Assembly (NCBI RefSeq): GCF_006517235.1
Contig: NZ_CP041188.1
Location: 3,410,001 to 3,474,000 of the forward strand
From: Pseudarthrobacter sp. NIBRBAC000502772
GTDB taxonomy: Bacteria; Actinomycetota; Actinomycetes; Actinomycetales; Micrococcaceae
Direction of reading: 5' to 3'
Length of the DNA: 64,000 nt
The notes below the pieces were generated by a model. The model had not been told where the DNA came from. It worked only from the letters and a program-made list of their open reading frames with translations, and did not search any database. How positions within the stretch are numbered: the first letter of the stretch is position 1; every line of letters begins with the position of its first letter. Positions 7,816 through 17,369 of the stretch are shown one piece after another. The translations under genes and the position numbers were made by a program.

Positions 7816-8928
7816 TTAGGCCAGGCGGGTCAGCCAGCCGTGGGTGTCCGGCACGGTTCCGGTCTGGATGCCCAGGAGCTGTTCGCGGATGGCCATGGTG
7901 GTCTCCCCCGCCTTCGCGTCCTCGGAGCCGATGAATTCGGTGGTGTCCTTCAGGACACCGATCGGGGTGATCACCGCTGCGGTGCCGCAGGCGAAGACCT
8001 CGGCGATCTCACCGGAGGCCACGCCGTCGCGCCATTCATCAAGGGTGATCTTGCGCTCCGTCACCTCACGGCCCATGTCCTTGGCAACCTGGATAACGGA
8101 CATCCTGGTGATTCCTTCCAGGATGGTTCCGGTGAGTGCAGGAGTCACGAGGGATCCGTCCTTCATCACAAAGAACACGTTCATGCCGCCGAGCTCTTCG
8201 ACGGCGTTGTCGTTGAACTGGTCCAGGAAGAGGACCTGCTTGCAGCCGTTGGCCTCAGCCTCCTGCTGGGCGATGAGGGAGGCTGCGTAGTTGCCCCCGC
8301 ATTTGGCGTCGCCTGTGCCACCGCGTCCGGCGCGGGCATACTCCCGCGAGATCCAGATGGACACGGGCTTGAGTTCGCCGCCGAAGTAGTTGCCGGCGGG
8401 CGATGCGATCACCCGGAAGGAGACTTCCCGCGCTGCCCGGACACCCAGGAACGCCTCGGTGGCGATCATGAACGGGCGCAGGTACAGGGCCTCGCCGTCA
8501 CCGGCGGGAACCCATTCCTTGTCCGCCTGCACCAGTTCCCGGATGGCGCCCAGGAAGTACTCCTGGGGCAGTTCCGGAAGCGCAAGGCGTCGTGCCGACT
8601 TGTTCAGGCGGGCCGCATTCGCCTCCGGACGGAAGGTCCAGATTGAGCCGTCAGCGTGGCGGTATGCCTTGAGGCCTTCGAAGATCTCCTGACCGTAGTG
8701 CAGCACCGCGGCAGACGGGTCCAGGGAGATGGGTCCGTAGGCCTCAACGCGCGCGTTGTGCCAGCCACCCTCACCTTGCTCGTCGACGCTGTAGTCGACG
8801 ACGGCGGTGTGGTCGGTGAAGTAGTTGCCAAATCCCGGGTTGGCCAGGATGGCTGCACGCTCTTCAGCTGACTTCGGGGTTGCCGAGAGCTGCTGGTTAA
8901 ATTCGACGCCATGGGCGGTCTGAGTCAT
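7816..8928 (-). CDS. ilvE: Branched-chain amino acid aminotransferase
   Basis: 370 residues from the ATG at 8926-8928 (MTQTAHGVEF), with GGAGGA just upstream; a longer reading from 8988 lacks a ribosome site. It is a fold-type IV PLP enzyme that interconverts branched-chain keto acids and Val, Leu and Ile using Glu as amino donor. Visible motifs are YGQEIFEGLKAYRHADG, the PLP-Lys region GDAKCGGNYAASLIAQ, FLDQFNDNAVEELGGMNVFF and EVFACGTAAVITPIG. Length and motifs fit the actinobacterial IlvE group. It heads a minus-strand stretch rich in branched-chain genes. Confidence 0.95.
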   Translation of the reverse strand: MTQTAHGVEFNQQLSATPKSAEERAAILANPGFGNYFTDHTAVVDYSVDEQGEGGWHNARVEAYGPISLDPSAAVLHYGQEIFEGLKAYRHADGSIWTFRPEANAARLNKSARRLALPELPQEYFLGAIRELVQADKEWVPAGDGEALYLRPFMIATEAFLGVRAAREVSFRVIASPAGNYFGGELKPVSIWISREYARAGRGGTGDAKCGGNYAASLIAQQEAEANGCKQVLFLDQFNDNAVEELGGMNVFFVMKDGSLVTPALTGTILEGITRMSVIQVAKDMGREVTERKITLDEWRDGVASGEIAEVFACGTAAVITPIGVLKDTTEFIGSEDAKAGETTMAIREQLLGIQTGTVPDTHGWLTRLA

Positions 8929-9039
8929 GGTTCCTCCACGATCGGCTGCCTTCTGAATGTGGTTCAGCACTGAACCGCAGGGCAGCATTTGGTGATTCGA
9001 AACTAGCTTACGCCGGTTAACCGAGTCTCAAGAGCAGGC

Positions 9040-10092
9040 CTAGAGCGCTGCGGCGATGGCGTCCCCGACGGCGCTGGTACTGCGGGCGCCGCCGTCGCGG
9101 GTTTCGACGTCGGCGATCACCGCAGCTTCGATCCTGCGGGCCGCGGCGGTGTAGCCGAGGTGGTCCAGCAGGAGCACCGCCGACAGGATGGCCGCGGTGG
9201 GATCTGCCTTCTGCTGTCCGGCGATGTCCGGGGCCGAACCGTGGACCGGTTCAAACATGGAGGGGGCGGTGCGGTCCATGTTGATGTTGCCCGACGCCGC
9301 CAGCCCGATGCCGCCGGTGATGGCTGCAGCGAGGTCAGTGAGGATGTCGCCGAAGAGGTTGTCGGTGACAATGACATCGAAGCGCGAGGGGTCTGTGACC
9401 ATAAAGATGGTGGCCGCATCAACATGCAGGTAATCGTGGGTGACCTCGGGGAATTCCTGGGCCACCGCCTCGACGGTGCGCTTCCACAGGTGGCCGGCGT
9501 AGACCAGGACGTTGTGCTTGTGCACCAGGGTCACATGCTTGCGTTCCCGGGCGCTGGCGCGGCGGAAGGCATCGCGGACAACGCGCTCCACGCCATACGC
9601 CGTGTTCAGTGAGACCTCGGTGGCCACCTCGTGGGGTGTGCCGGTGCGAAGCGAGCCGCCGTTGCCCACATACGGACCCTCGGTTCCCTCACGGACGACG
9701 ATAAAATCGATGGTGCCGGGATTGGCCAGCGGGCTCCCGACTGTTCCGTACAACCGCGACGGCCGCAGGTTGACGTAGTGGTCCAGGCTGAAGCGGAGCT
9801 TGAGCAGCATCTCCCGCTCGATGATGCCAGACGGAATCCGGGTGTCGCCGGGGGCGGCACCGACAGCACCGAAGAGGATCGCGTCCCGTGTACGCAGGTC
9901 GGCGAGGACCTCATCCGGAAGGGTCTCGCCGGTGGCCAGCCAGTGCTCGGCACCGAGCTGGTAGTGGGTCTGCTCGAGGACAACGCCTTCAGCGGCGACA
10001 GCCTTCTCGAGGACCTTCAGTGCCTCGGCAATGACCTCCGGGCCAATGCCGTCACCGGGAATGACAGCGAGATTGATCGTGGATGCGCTCAT
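9040..10092 (-). CDS. leuB: 3-isopropylmalate dehydrogenase
   Basis: 350 residues. NAD-dependent oxidative decarboxylation of 3-isopropylmalate, the third step of leucine synthesis. Family motifs are [10 protein letters not shown] at the N-terminus, [16 protein letters not shown] (substrate Arg residues), [44 protein letters not shown] (metal Asp residues) and [12 protein letters not shown] (NAD site). Length is normal for the short actinobacterial type. leuA, leuC and leuD are not in the window. It is separated from ilvE by about 110 bases and may be co-transcribed. Confidence 0.96.
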   Translation of the reverse strand: MSASTINLAVIPGDGIGPEVIAEALKVLEKAVAAEGVVLEQTHYQLGAEHWLATGETLPDEVLADLRTRDAILFGAVGAAPGDTRIPSGIIEREMLLKLRFSLDHYVNLRPSRLYGTVGSPLANPGTIDFIVVREGTEGPYVGNGGSLRTGTPHEVATEVSLNTAYGVERVVRDAFRRASARERKHVTLVHKHNVLVYAGHLWKRTVEAVAQEFPEVTHDYLHVDAATIFMVTDPSRFDVIVTDNLFGDILTDLAAAITGGIGLAASGNINMDRTAPSMFEPVHGSAPDIAGQQKADPTAAILSAVLLLDHLGYTAAARRIEAAVIADVETRDGGARSTSAVGDAIAAAL

Positions 10093-10135
10093 GCTCCAAG
10101 AATATTAAGATGATCCGCATGCCGGACAATCTGTC

Positions 10136-10816
10136 TCATTTGCTGAGACGAAGGGTTGGGTCCTCCGGTGAGGCCACCACCACCACGTTGGTGCCCCAGG
10201 CATCACCCGTATAGCAGGAAATCAGGACCAGCCTGTTGGGTGCCACCTGCCAGATGGGGCTGTCTTTAAGGCCGGACTTGACGTAGGTAGTCACGGAGTC
10301 CACCAGGTAGGCCACTTCGCCCGTGGCCGTGGCCACGGTCAGCCTGTCACCTGCCGCCGCCTTGGTACTCAGCCGGTTGAACGGCGCATCCCGGTCCGTC
10401 CAGCTGTGCCCGGCGATGTACGTGGTATTGACCGAGCCCGCGCCGGGGGCACCGTAAGGCGACAGCCAGTAGCCGTCCATGGTGGGGGGCGGCACGATGG
10501 TCTGGGTGGCCTGGTCCTCGCCGGTGGGCACGAGCGGATGGACCACCACATCGATGTCTGCGGCCGGGTACACCAGCCGCTGCGGCGGCGACGCCGCCGG
10601 ACCCGCCGGGACCGGGGCGCCGGTGTCCGTGGAGGGCGTGGGGGTGGACGGCGCTGGGGCCTGGGTGGTCGGCTGCACAGCCACCGCGGTCACGGTCGGC
10701 GAAGCCCCCGGCCCGGCCAAGAAGGGGAGAAACCCGAACGCCAGGTAGGCCAGCACGCCGCAAAGCACCACGAAGACGATGCTTTTGGTGGTGAAGAGCC
10801 TTCGATCGCTGTCCAT
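10136..10816 (-). CDS. Sortase family protein, class E/F-like
   Basis: 226 residues from the ATG at 10814-10816, preceded by GCGGGG. There is one N-terminal membrane helix (about 12-33), then a Pro/Thr/Ala-rich linker to about residue 80, then a sortase fold. His137 lies in YIAGHSWTDRDAPFNRL and Cys201 in LVLISCYTGD. Sortases cut a C-terminal sorting signal and attach the protein to the cell envelope. The usual Arg, expected a few residues after the Cys in an RxVV-type strand, is not visible: the strand reads AWGTNVVVVAS (206-216). The gene follows the surface-protein gene at 10932 with about 115 bases between, so that protein is the likely substrate. Confidence 0.85.
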   Translation of the reverse strand: MDSDRRLFTTKSIVFVVLCGVLAYLAFGFLPFLAGPGASPTVTAVAVQPTTQAPAPSTPTPSTDTGAPVPAGPAASPPQRLVYPAADIDVVVHPLVPTGEDQATQTIVPPPTMDGYWLSPYGAPGAGSVNTTYIAGHSWTDRDAPFNRLSTKAAAGDRLTVATATGEVAYLVDSVTTYVKSGLKDSPIWQVAPNRLVLISCYTGDAWGTNVVVVASPEDPTLRLSK

Positions 10817-10931
10817 GGTTACCCCGCTTGTGAGTCGGATTTGCCTGGTTTGCCGGCAGGCGCCGTGCCCTTGCGGCCACGGCGCCTGCCGGTGATTCAA
10901 ACAGCGCCCCTGCGGGCGCCAGTAGCCGGCG

Positions 10932-11753
10932 TCATTCCTTCCGGGGCCGGGATACGGTACCGCTGGCTGCCAGGGTCCTGCGGGCAGCCACTCCCGCTGC
11001 AGCGAGCATCATCACGACGATGCCAGCGGCCCAGGGGGCGATGGAAACGTCAGTCGAACCTGCCACTGCAGTCTGGACATTGAAACCAGGGTTGTTGGCG
11101 GCTACGGCACCTTGACCCGCCGGCGCACCCACAACGGCACCTCTGGGAGTTTCGCCCGGCGTCACCGGAGTAACAGCAGGCGGGACTACCGGAGGAACAA
11201 CAGGCGGCACTACTGGCGGCACGGTCGTGGGAACGCAGTTGTTGTAATAGGTTGCCTGCCCGTTAGCCGTCCAGTTCTGGCCTGCAGGCAGCACCTTGCC
11301 GTTGTTCGGCGGGATGATGTCTTCAGTGTGCTGGTGGTTGGCATTGGCGTGGCCGTTGAGCCCCTGCAGGGCGATCGTAATCGGCCTGTACGGGTTCGTG
11401 TCCGAGCCGGTGGCGTGGCAGATGCTGATCTTGTGATCGCCGTTGCCATTGCCGTTACCCTCGCCTGGTGCGGCGCAGCCTGCATTCCAGATGCTGGCCT
11501 TGTCAAGGTTCTGGCCTCCGGGTAGGACTTTCCCGTCGTTGGCCGGAATGATGTCCTCATGGTGCTGGTGGCCCACGTGGGCGTTGAGCGCGTTGAGGCT
11601 GATGGTCACCGAGCTGTAGGAATTGCTTTCCGAGCCGGTGGCGTGGCAAATGGTGATCTTTTTCTCGTCCTCAGAAGGCGTCGCGGTGGCCGGCGCTGTG
11701 GCACCCAATAGCACAAGACCCGCGACACCAAAAGCGGCAAGGATCCGTTTCAT
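10932..11753 (-). CDS. Secreted two-repeat surface protein, likely sortase substrate
   Basis: 273 residues from the ATG at 11753, with GGAG seven bases upstream; a start four codons earlier is less well placed. A signal peptide (MKRILAAFGVAGLVLLGA, cut after about TATA) is followed by two copies of a domain starting KITICHATGS (32-94) and KISICHATGS (108-173). Each copy has HxxH and DIIPxNxGKVLPxGQN elements and a Cys near each end (C36/C93, C112/C173). A PPVVPPVV linker follows. The C-terminus has NPGFNVQTA (221-229), one membrane helix (about 238-258) and a basic tail, which is the layout of a cell-wall sorting signal but without LPXTG. Function unknown; adhesion or envelope structure is plausible. 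Confidence 0.8.
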   Translation of the reverse strand: MKRILAAFGVAGLVLLGATAPATATPSEDEKKITICHATGSESNSYSSVTISLNALNAHVGHQHHEDIIPANDGKVLPGGQNLDKASIWNAGCAAPGEGNGNGNGDHKISICHATGSDTNPYRPITIALQGLNGHANANHQHTEDIIPPNNGKVLPAGQNWTANGQATYYNNCVPTTVPPVVPPVVPPVVPPAVTPVTPGETPRGAVVGAPAGQGAVAANNPGFNVQTAVAGSTDVSIAPWAAGIVVMMLAAAGVAARRTLAASGTVSRPRKE

Positions 11754-11930
11754 TTCCGTCTCCATCCATTGTCTGGTCCAAACTGATCAGACAAGTGGAA
11801 GAACGGCGCCAACCCCGACACGGAGGGCTAAAGGCAAACGGACAGCATCGGGGGCGACGGTTCTCCCAGATGCGAATCATCAGTTTGCTAACCAGATAAG
11901 GCTAGACAGACGGGCACCATGATGTCTCCA

Positions 11931-11990
11931 GTACTCAGTACCCGCCTTACAAGGTGGGCCCTACTGACCGGCCCCGGAACCGTACTCAGT
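11931..11990. promoter_or_regulatory. Repeated TACTCAGT boxes upstream of surface protein
   Basis: GTACTCAGTAC at 11931-11941 is a perfect palindrome (5-1-5). GTACTCAGT recurs at 11982-11990, 51 bases on, close to five helical turns. The boxes lie about 180-240 bases upstream of the surface-protein start and just beyond the metG stop. They look like paired sites for one regulator, probably acting on the surface protein/sortase pair. The rest of 11754-12023 has no gene I can support. Confidence 0.4.
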
Positions 11991-12023
11991 CCGCGTACCA
12001 GCAAGTAGCCAGCAGGGACATAC

Positions 12024-13583
12024 CTAGGCTTCGGCCGGTTCCTCATACTTAGGGAAGACGGGCGCCGGTGCCGGCAGCGGAGTTCCGGCGACAATAGGTG
12101 TGGTGAGCGCGGAGAACTGGCGGGATCCGCCGTCGGGCTGTCCCAAGGTGTCCAACAGCGCGGCCGTGGCCGTGGGCACCACTGGCTGGGCCAGGATAGC
12201 CACGATGCGCAGTACTTCCAGCGTCACATACAGCACGGTGTTCATGCGTTCGACGTCGGTCTTCCGCAGTACCCAGGGAGCCTGCTCGGCAAAGTAGGCG
12301 TTGGTGTCCCCCAGGACGCCCCAGATGGCCTCGAGTGCGCGGCTGAATTCCTGCTTTTCGAAGGCGGTCCGGGCAGTCTCCAGGAGCCCGTTGGCCTGTG
12401 CCAGGATCGCGGTGTCTTCAGCCGTGAACGCACCCGGAACCGGGACGCGGCCCTCGCAGTTCTTGGCCACCATGGACAGCGAACGCTGCGCCAGGTTGCC
12501 GAAGTTGTTGGCCAGGTCCGAGTTCATGCGGCCCACGATGGCCTCATGGTTGTAGCTGCCGTCGGCGCCGAACGGGACCTCTCGGAGGAAGAAGAACCGT
12601 ACCTGGTCCAGCCCGTACTGCGCCACGAAGTCTGCGGGTGCCACCACGTTGCCGAGCGACTTGGACATCTTCACACCGTTGTTGTGCAGGAAGCCGTGGA
12701 TCATGACGCGCTTGGGCAGCTCAAGGCCGGCACTCATCAGGAACGCCGGCCAGTAGATGGCGTGGAACCGTGAGATGTCCTTGCCGATCACATGCACATC
12801 GGCGGGCCAGAACTTCTTGAAGGACTCCGAATCGACGTCCGGGTAGCCGACGCCGGTCAGGTAGTTGGTGAGCGCGTCCACCCAGACGTACATCACATGC
12901 TTGTCGTTGCCGGGGACGGGGACACCCCAGTCGAACGTGGTGCGGCTGATCGACAGGTCTTCGAGGCCGCGCTTGACGAAGCTGATGACCTCGTTGAAGC
13001 GGGACTGCGGTGCCCCGAACTCCGGCTGGGCCTCGTACAGCGCCAGCAGGCGGTCCTGGTAGGAGGACAGCCGGAAGAAGTAGCTCTCCTCAGCGGTCCA
13101 CGTCACCTCGGTGTCCGTCTCCTTGGAGTACCGCACGCCGTCGTCCTTGACCAGGGTGTCGTCCTCCACGTAGAAGGCCTCGTCCCGGACGGAGTACCAG
13201 CCCTCGTACTTGGACAGGTAGATATCGCCGTTGGCTTCCATCTTCTTCCAGATGGCTTGCGACGCGGCGTAGTGGTCAGCGTCCGTGGTCCGGATGAAGC
13301 GGTCGTAGGTGATCCCTAGCGCGGCGTGGGCAGACTTGTAAATTTCCGCGTTGCGGTCCACCAGCTCCTTGGGCGTGACGCCTTCCTTCTCGGCCGCCTG
13401 CGCAATCTTCATGCCGTGCTCATCCGTGCCCGTCAGGAACATCACGTCAAAGCCATCAAGCCGCTTGAAGCGCGCCATGGCGTCGGTGGCGATGTACTCG
13501 TAGGCATGTCCGATGTGCGGAACACCGTTCGGGTAGGTGATGGCCGTGGTGATGTAGAACGGGGTTTTGGCTGTTGCGCTCAC
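12024..13583 (-). CDS. metG: Methionyl-tRNA synthetase
   Basis: 519 residues. Class I synthetase charging tRNA-Met. HIGH at 23-26 ([12 protein letters not shown]), [16 protein letters not shown], and KMSKS at 305-309 ([13 protein letters not shown]). The Cys-rich zinc knuckles of the E. coli type are absent and the protein ends soon after the helical anticodon-binding domain, with no tRNA-binding tail, as in the compact actinobacterial form. Neighbours are an ABC transporter upstream and a surface protein downstream; no functional link is apparent. Confidence 0.97.
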   Translation of the reverse strand: MSATAKTPFYITTAITYPNGVPHIGHAYEYIATDAMARFKRLDGFDVMFLTGTDEHGMKIAQAAEKEGVTPKELVDRNAEIYKSAHAALGITYDRFIRTTDADHYAASQAIWKKMEANGDIYLSKYEGWYSVRDEAFYVEDDTLVKDDGVRYSKETDTEVTWTAEESYFFRLSSYQDRLLALYEAQPEFGAPQSRFNEVISFVKRGLEDLSISRTTFDWGVPVPGNDKHVMYVWVDALTNYLTGVGYPDVDSESFKKFWPADVHVIGKDISRFHAIYWPAFLMSAGLELPKRVMIHGFLHNNGVKMSKSLGNVVAPADFVAQYGLDQVRFFFLREVPFGADGSYNHEAIVGRMNSDLANNFGNLAQRSLSMVAKNCEGRVPVPGAFTAEDTAILAQANGLLETARTAFEKQEFSRALEAIWGVLGDTNAYFAEQAPWVLRKTDVERMNTVLYVTLEVLRIVAILAQPVVPTATAALLDTLGQPDGGSRQFSALTTPIVAGTPLPAPAPVFPKYEEPAEA

Positions 13584-13617
13584 GTGCGGACGTTACCTTT
13601 GGTGCGAAGGGGCAGGG

Positions 13618-14373
13618 CTAGATCAGTTCAGTCAGCGTATCGCTCAGGCGGACCAGTTCGTGGTCGTGTGAAGCGACCAGTACCGCGATGCCGTCCGAGG
13701 TGGTGTCCTTGAGGATGCTGATGATGCGGTTGGCGGAGGCCCTGTCCAGGCTGGCCGTGGGCTCATCAACCACCAGGACGCGCGTACCCAGGATCAGGGC
13801 GCGGGCGATCGCCACACGCTGGCGTTCACCACCGGACAGCTGGGCCGGACGGTGCCGCATCCGGCGGCCCAGGCCCACCAGGTCCAGGAGGTCCTTGGCC
13901 ATGTCGCGGCGCTGGTCCACCTCGCCGTCGGGCACGGCCGGCAGGAGGACGTTCTCGAGGGCGCTCATGCCGTCGATCAGGGCGCCGCCCTGGTCTACAT
14001 AACCGATCAGGGCCCGACGGCGGTCGGCGATTTCGTCGTCGCCCATGCTTTCAAGGGAATCCCCTTCCCAGAAGACACGGCCCGACGTCGGCAGGGTCAG
14101 TCCCGCCCCCACTGTCAGGATGCTGGTCTTGCCGGATCCGCTTCGGCCGGCCACGCAGTGCATCTCGCCGGCGTGCAGCGTGAGGTCGAAGTTCTCCACA
14201 ACACTGACGGCTTCGGCACCGCTTTTACCGCCGCCATAGCGGATGGTGATGTCGCTCAGTTCCAGCGGGGTCCCGTGGTCCGCGGCCTTGACGATGGTGT
14301 TGGCACGGGTCTGCAGGGGCGACTCAGCCGAGCCGGACCTCCGGCTCCGGTAAACGTTCGTCTCGTTTGTCAT
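13618..14373 (-). CDS. ABC transporter ATP-binding protein (MacB/LolD-like)
   Basis: 251 residues from the ATG at 14371-14373, which overlaps the upstream permease stop (ATGA). Walker A is GRSGSGKTS at 76-84; the signature LSGGERQRVAIARAL and Walker B VLVVDEPTASLD follow. The short ATPase paired with an FtsX-type permease is the arrangement of MacB/LolD-type exporters, which act on lipoproteins, peptides or antibiotics by mechanotransmission. The N-terminal 35 residues before the ATPase are extra and polar. The translocated substrate is unknown. Confidence 0.92.
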   Translation of the reverse strand: MTNETNVYRSRRSGSAESPLQTRANTIVKAADHGTPLELSDITIRYGGGKSGAEAVSVVENFDLTLHAGEMHCVAGRSGSGKTSILTVGAGLTLPTSGRVFWEGDSLESMGDDEIADRRRALIGYVDQGGALIDGMSALENVLLPAVPDGEVDQRRDMAKDLLDLVGLGRRMRHRPAQLSGGERQRVAIARALILGTRVLVVDEPTASLDRASANRIISILKDTTSDGIAVLVASHDHELVRLSDTLTELI

Positions 14374-17165
14374 TGGACCACTTTCGTTGCAATCGGTATC
14401 CAGCAAAGTACAGCCACGAGGCCGGCGACGCCGGCCCATAGCGCGGCATACGGGGCAAGGAGGAGCCCGATGCCCAGCGCGCCCAGGACGCCCAGCGGCA
14501 GGGCCACCGTGCCCACCAGCGCGTTTTCGAAAAGACGGACCTGGCGGAGCATGTCCGGGTTCCAGCCCATGGCCTCAAGGATGCCCAGGTACTGGCGTTT
14601 GGCGTTCAGCTCAAACCGGCCGGTGACCAGTGTCAGGACCAGCCCCACGGCGACCCCGGCGAGTGCCAGGAGCATACTGGGCATCGCCACGCTTGCTGCG
14701 GCCAGGCCGCTGAGGGCGCTCGCTCCGGCAGCACGGGGGATGTCGATGAGCAAGGCAACCAGCCCGCCCACCGCGGCTCCGAACACGCCGACTGCGACGG
14801 CCAGGGACAGGGTGTTGAACTTGTTCGTGCTGAGCTGCCGGTTGGCAAAGGTCAACGGGGAGTCCACCGGGATCAGCCGCTCGTCGTGCTGCGGTTCCTG
14901 GTCCACCTCATCACGGTGGCGCAGCTGTTGGGCGGCGAAGAAGGCCGCTGCCGCATACAGGACCAGGACGGAGGCTGAGACGATGGCTGTGGTCACGCTC
15001 CAGCTCACCAGGCTCAGGATGATCCCGGCTACCGCGAGCAGCGCGGCGCCGACACCGAATTCCTCAAGCACCCAGTTCCTGATGCGCACCTGGGTCCAGC
15101 CCATGGCCCGGAGGGTCCCGGCTTCACGTTTGCGTTTGCGGATGTAGCTGACGGTGGAGGCGCCGGTCAACAGCGCGGCTCCGCACAGCGTCAGGAAGAG
15201 CAGAGTCACGTTGGTCCCGGTGAGGGAGCCTGAGACTGCGTCCGCTGCATTCTGCCGGACCCAGGACTGCTGGACAGTGCCCAGCGCTGACTCCTTGCCG
15301 GCGTCGTCCTTGGAGTATCCGGGGACAAAAATGCTGGCGTCCTCACGGGCGGAACCGGCCACAACAGTAGCCTCAAGACCCATTTCGCGGATCTCGCTGG
15401 CCAGCTTTTCGACGTCGGGCTGGGCTTCCTTCCAGCTTCCGGGGGCCTTGGCCCGGACACGTACGGCATCGATCACGGCGGCGTTGTCCTTATAGCCGCG
15501 TGCTGCGGCCAGGCCGTAGAAGTCGGTGATGGCACCGGCCGACTGGCTCGCCAGTCCAGTGGCACTGAGTGAAGGCTTGAGTTCGGTATCGGTGACCGTT
15601 TTGCCTTCGGCGTCCTTGGTGAGGGTAAGCGGAGTGGGGTCGTAGCCACCCAGCGGAAGGCGGTTGACGTCGCCGGCGGCCTTCTCCACAGCCGCGGGGT
15701 CGAAGGTGCCGTAGACCATGGCCAGCGGAGCCGCGAGCTTCTCCCCTGTTGCCAGGTCTTCCCGGTAGGACCGTTCATCCACGGGTTCACGCTGCGTCTG
15801 GTCCACCGGGGCGCCGTTGGCACCCTTCTCCGGCAGGCGGTTTACGGTGACCCAGTCGCGGGGAACGGCGGTCTTCTGGACGGCACCGTTGGCCGCAGCC
15901 TCGCCGTCGGTATACTTCGGCGCGGCAGCGAAGTCGGTGCTCCACGTAGCCGGGGTGTAGAGGCCCTGGTTGAAGTTGCCGGCGCTGCTGAGGAGACCGG
16001 AGTGATCGGTGGAGCCGGGCCAGGACAGAGCGAACGGGTCCTTGGACACAAACGGCAGGTAGTCCTTGCCGAGGGAACGCGTGGCGGTGCCGACGTCCTT
16101 GACAACCTTGCCCGCAGCGTCGATCTCCTCGATCTTCACGTTGTACTTAAGGTCCAGGGACGTACCGGAACGGACAACCAGGGGAATGGCCTGCGAGTCC
16201 GCGGTCAGCTGTCCGCTGCGCTTCGCCTGCTGGTACTGCGTCATCAGCGGTGCCCAGTACTTGAGCTTGACACCGAGGAAGTCAGGGCCCTCGTTGAGCT
16301 CTTCCAGGCTGATGCCGTTGGTGAAGAGGCTTTCGAAGTGCCGGCCGATGGCTCCGGCGTTCCGCGCGTCAGCGGGCGGGGCCTTCTCCAGCGGGGCGAG
16401 GAAGTCGCCTGCCGAGCCGAGCAGTGCGCGCTCGGAGACGGGGTCGACGGCGACGACGGACTCGGTAACTTCGGGAGACAGGGGCAGTGACACCGAAAGG
16501 TTGAACAGGTTATGTTCGGAGCCACCGGCTGGTGCGGGGAATTTGATGCCCGTCTCGCCTGCTGGTGGTGCGATCCGGATGCTGGTGCCACCGGCCGTCT
16601 GCTCCTCGACGAGTTTGGCCTTACCCAGGCTGCCCTCGGCCGTGGACTTGAACAGGGTCTGCTCGGAGACACCGTCGGAGCTGACGGCGCTAGCGGTCAG
16701 GCGGTACTTCTTGGCAGTGTCGCTCAGGACGGACTCGGCAGCAGGCCATTTGCTGGGATCTGTGGCGCCGGCGGCCTGGTCCGTGGTCGCTGTGCCTGCC
16801 AGCCCGGAGTTGTAGCCAAGGTAGTCCATGGCGTCGAGCCGTGGCGCTTCCAAGTTCTGCGTCACGCGGGACACCAGGCTGATGGGGGCCGCCACGGACG
16901 TTCCGGAAAGCTTCCGGATGCTCTCGAGCTGGTCAAAGCCGATGCCTCCGCCACCGTTGGCGATCTCCGGCTGCATCAGCGCCCCGGAGCCTGCCTTGGC
17001 TTGGACCAGGACGTCGTAGAGACCCCGCGAGTTCTCATCCACCGTTCGGTTGAGTGCGGCCTGCGACTGGCCTTGGACGAGGACCGACAAGCACATGGCT
17101 GCGATCAAGATGGCCGCGGTCAGCAGCAGCACTTTGCTTCTGATGAACCTCTGGACGGCGTTCAT
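14370..17165 (-). CDS. FtsX-like ABC transporter permease
   Basis: 931 residues. An N-terminal membrane helix (SKVLLLTAAILIAAMCLSVLV) is followed by a very large extracytoplasmic part of about 600 residues, then three clustered helices of an FtsX domain (LTGTNVTLLFLTLCGAALL onward). A soluble loop follows, then a second group of helices (FNTLSLAVAVGVFGAAVGG onward) ending near the C-terminus. Each FtsX segment carries an AMGW-containing coupling element (TLRAMGWTQVRIRNW and ILEAMGWNPDMLRQV). The large outer domain suggests binding of an envelope substrate. It is coupled to the ATPase gene by a 4-base overlap. Confidence 0.9.
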   Translation of the reverse strand: MNAVQRFIRSKVLLLTAAILIAAMCLSVLVQGQSQAALNRTVDENSRGLYDVLVQAKAGSGALMQPEIANGGGGIGFDQLESIRKLSGTSVAAPISLVSRVTQNLEAPRLDAMDYLGYNSGLAGTATTDQAAGATDPSKWPAAESVLSDTAKKYRLTASAVSSDGVSEQTLFKSTAEGSLGKAKLVEEQTAGGTSIRIAPPAGETGIKFPAPAGGSEHNLFNLSVSLPLSPEVTESVVAVDPVSERALLGSAGDFLAPLEKAPPADARNAGAIGRHFESLFTNGISLEELNEGPDFLGVKLKYWAPLMTQYQQAKRSGQLTADSQAIPLVVRSGTSLDLKYNVKIEEIDAAGKVVKDVGTATRSLGKDYLPFVSKDPFALSWPGSTDHSGLLSSAGNFNQGLYTPATWSTDFAAAPKYTDGEAAANGAVQKTAVPRDWVTVNRLPEKGANGAPVDQTQREPVDERSYREDLATGEKLAAPLAMVYGTFDPAAVEKAAGDVNRLPLGGYDPTPLTLTKDAEGKTVTDTELKPSLSATGLASQSAGAITDFYGLAAARGYKDNAAVIDAVRVRAKAPGSWKEAQPDVEKLASEIREMGLEATVVAGSAREDASIFVPGYSKDDAGKESALGTVQQSWVRQNAADAVSGSLTGTNVTLLFLTLCGAALLTGASTVSYIRKRKREAGTLRAMGWTQVRIRNWVLEEFGVGAALLAVAGIILSLVSWSVTTAIVSASVLVLYAAAAFFAAQQLRHRDEVDQEPQHDERLIPVDSPLTFANRQLSTNKFNTLSLAVAVGVFGAAVGGLVALLIDIPRAAGASALSGLAAASVAMPSMLLALAGVAVGLVLTLVTGRFELNAKRQYLGILEAMGWNPDMLRQVRLFENALVGTVALPLGVLGALGIGLLLAPYAALWAGVAGLVAVLCWIPIATKVVQ

Positions 17166-17252
17166 TGGGCTCCCTGAAACCTGGATTGCGTGCGCACACC
17201 GGGATCCGCAGGCGGCGGATATATAGGATTTCCTGCCTGGTGTGCAAAAAGT

Positions 17253-17315
17253 ATTGGCCGGTCTGCCGGCGTGGTCCTGAAACAGGACCTAGCCATTGTA
17301 AGCAGACCGGCCAAT
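17253..17315 (-). terminator. Terminator after serA, nested hairpin
   Basis: ATTGGCCGGTCTGC (17253-17266) is exactly complementary to 17302-17315, and an inner hairpin GGTCCTG/CAGGACC (17273-17289) sits in the loop. On the minus strand the stem is followed by CTTTTTG, so it should end the serA transcript. It also insulates the upstream ABC permease gene. Confidence 0.7.
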
Positions 17316-17369
17316 CATACGTGGCCGACGTTAAGGTTCGGTCACGCGTAGTTGATGGCGGTGCAGTTC

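Noticed and set aside
15154..16815. Several long plus-strand open frames opposite the FtsX permease
   Set aside because: They are rich in Ser, Arg and Pro, lack starts with ribosome sites, and mirror the high-GC minus-strand gene.
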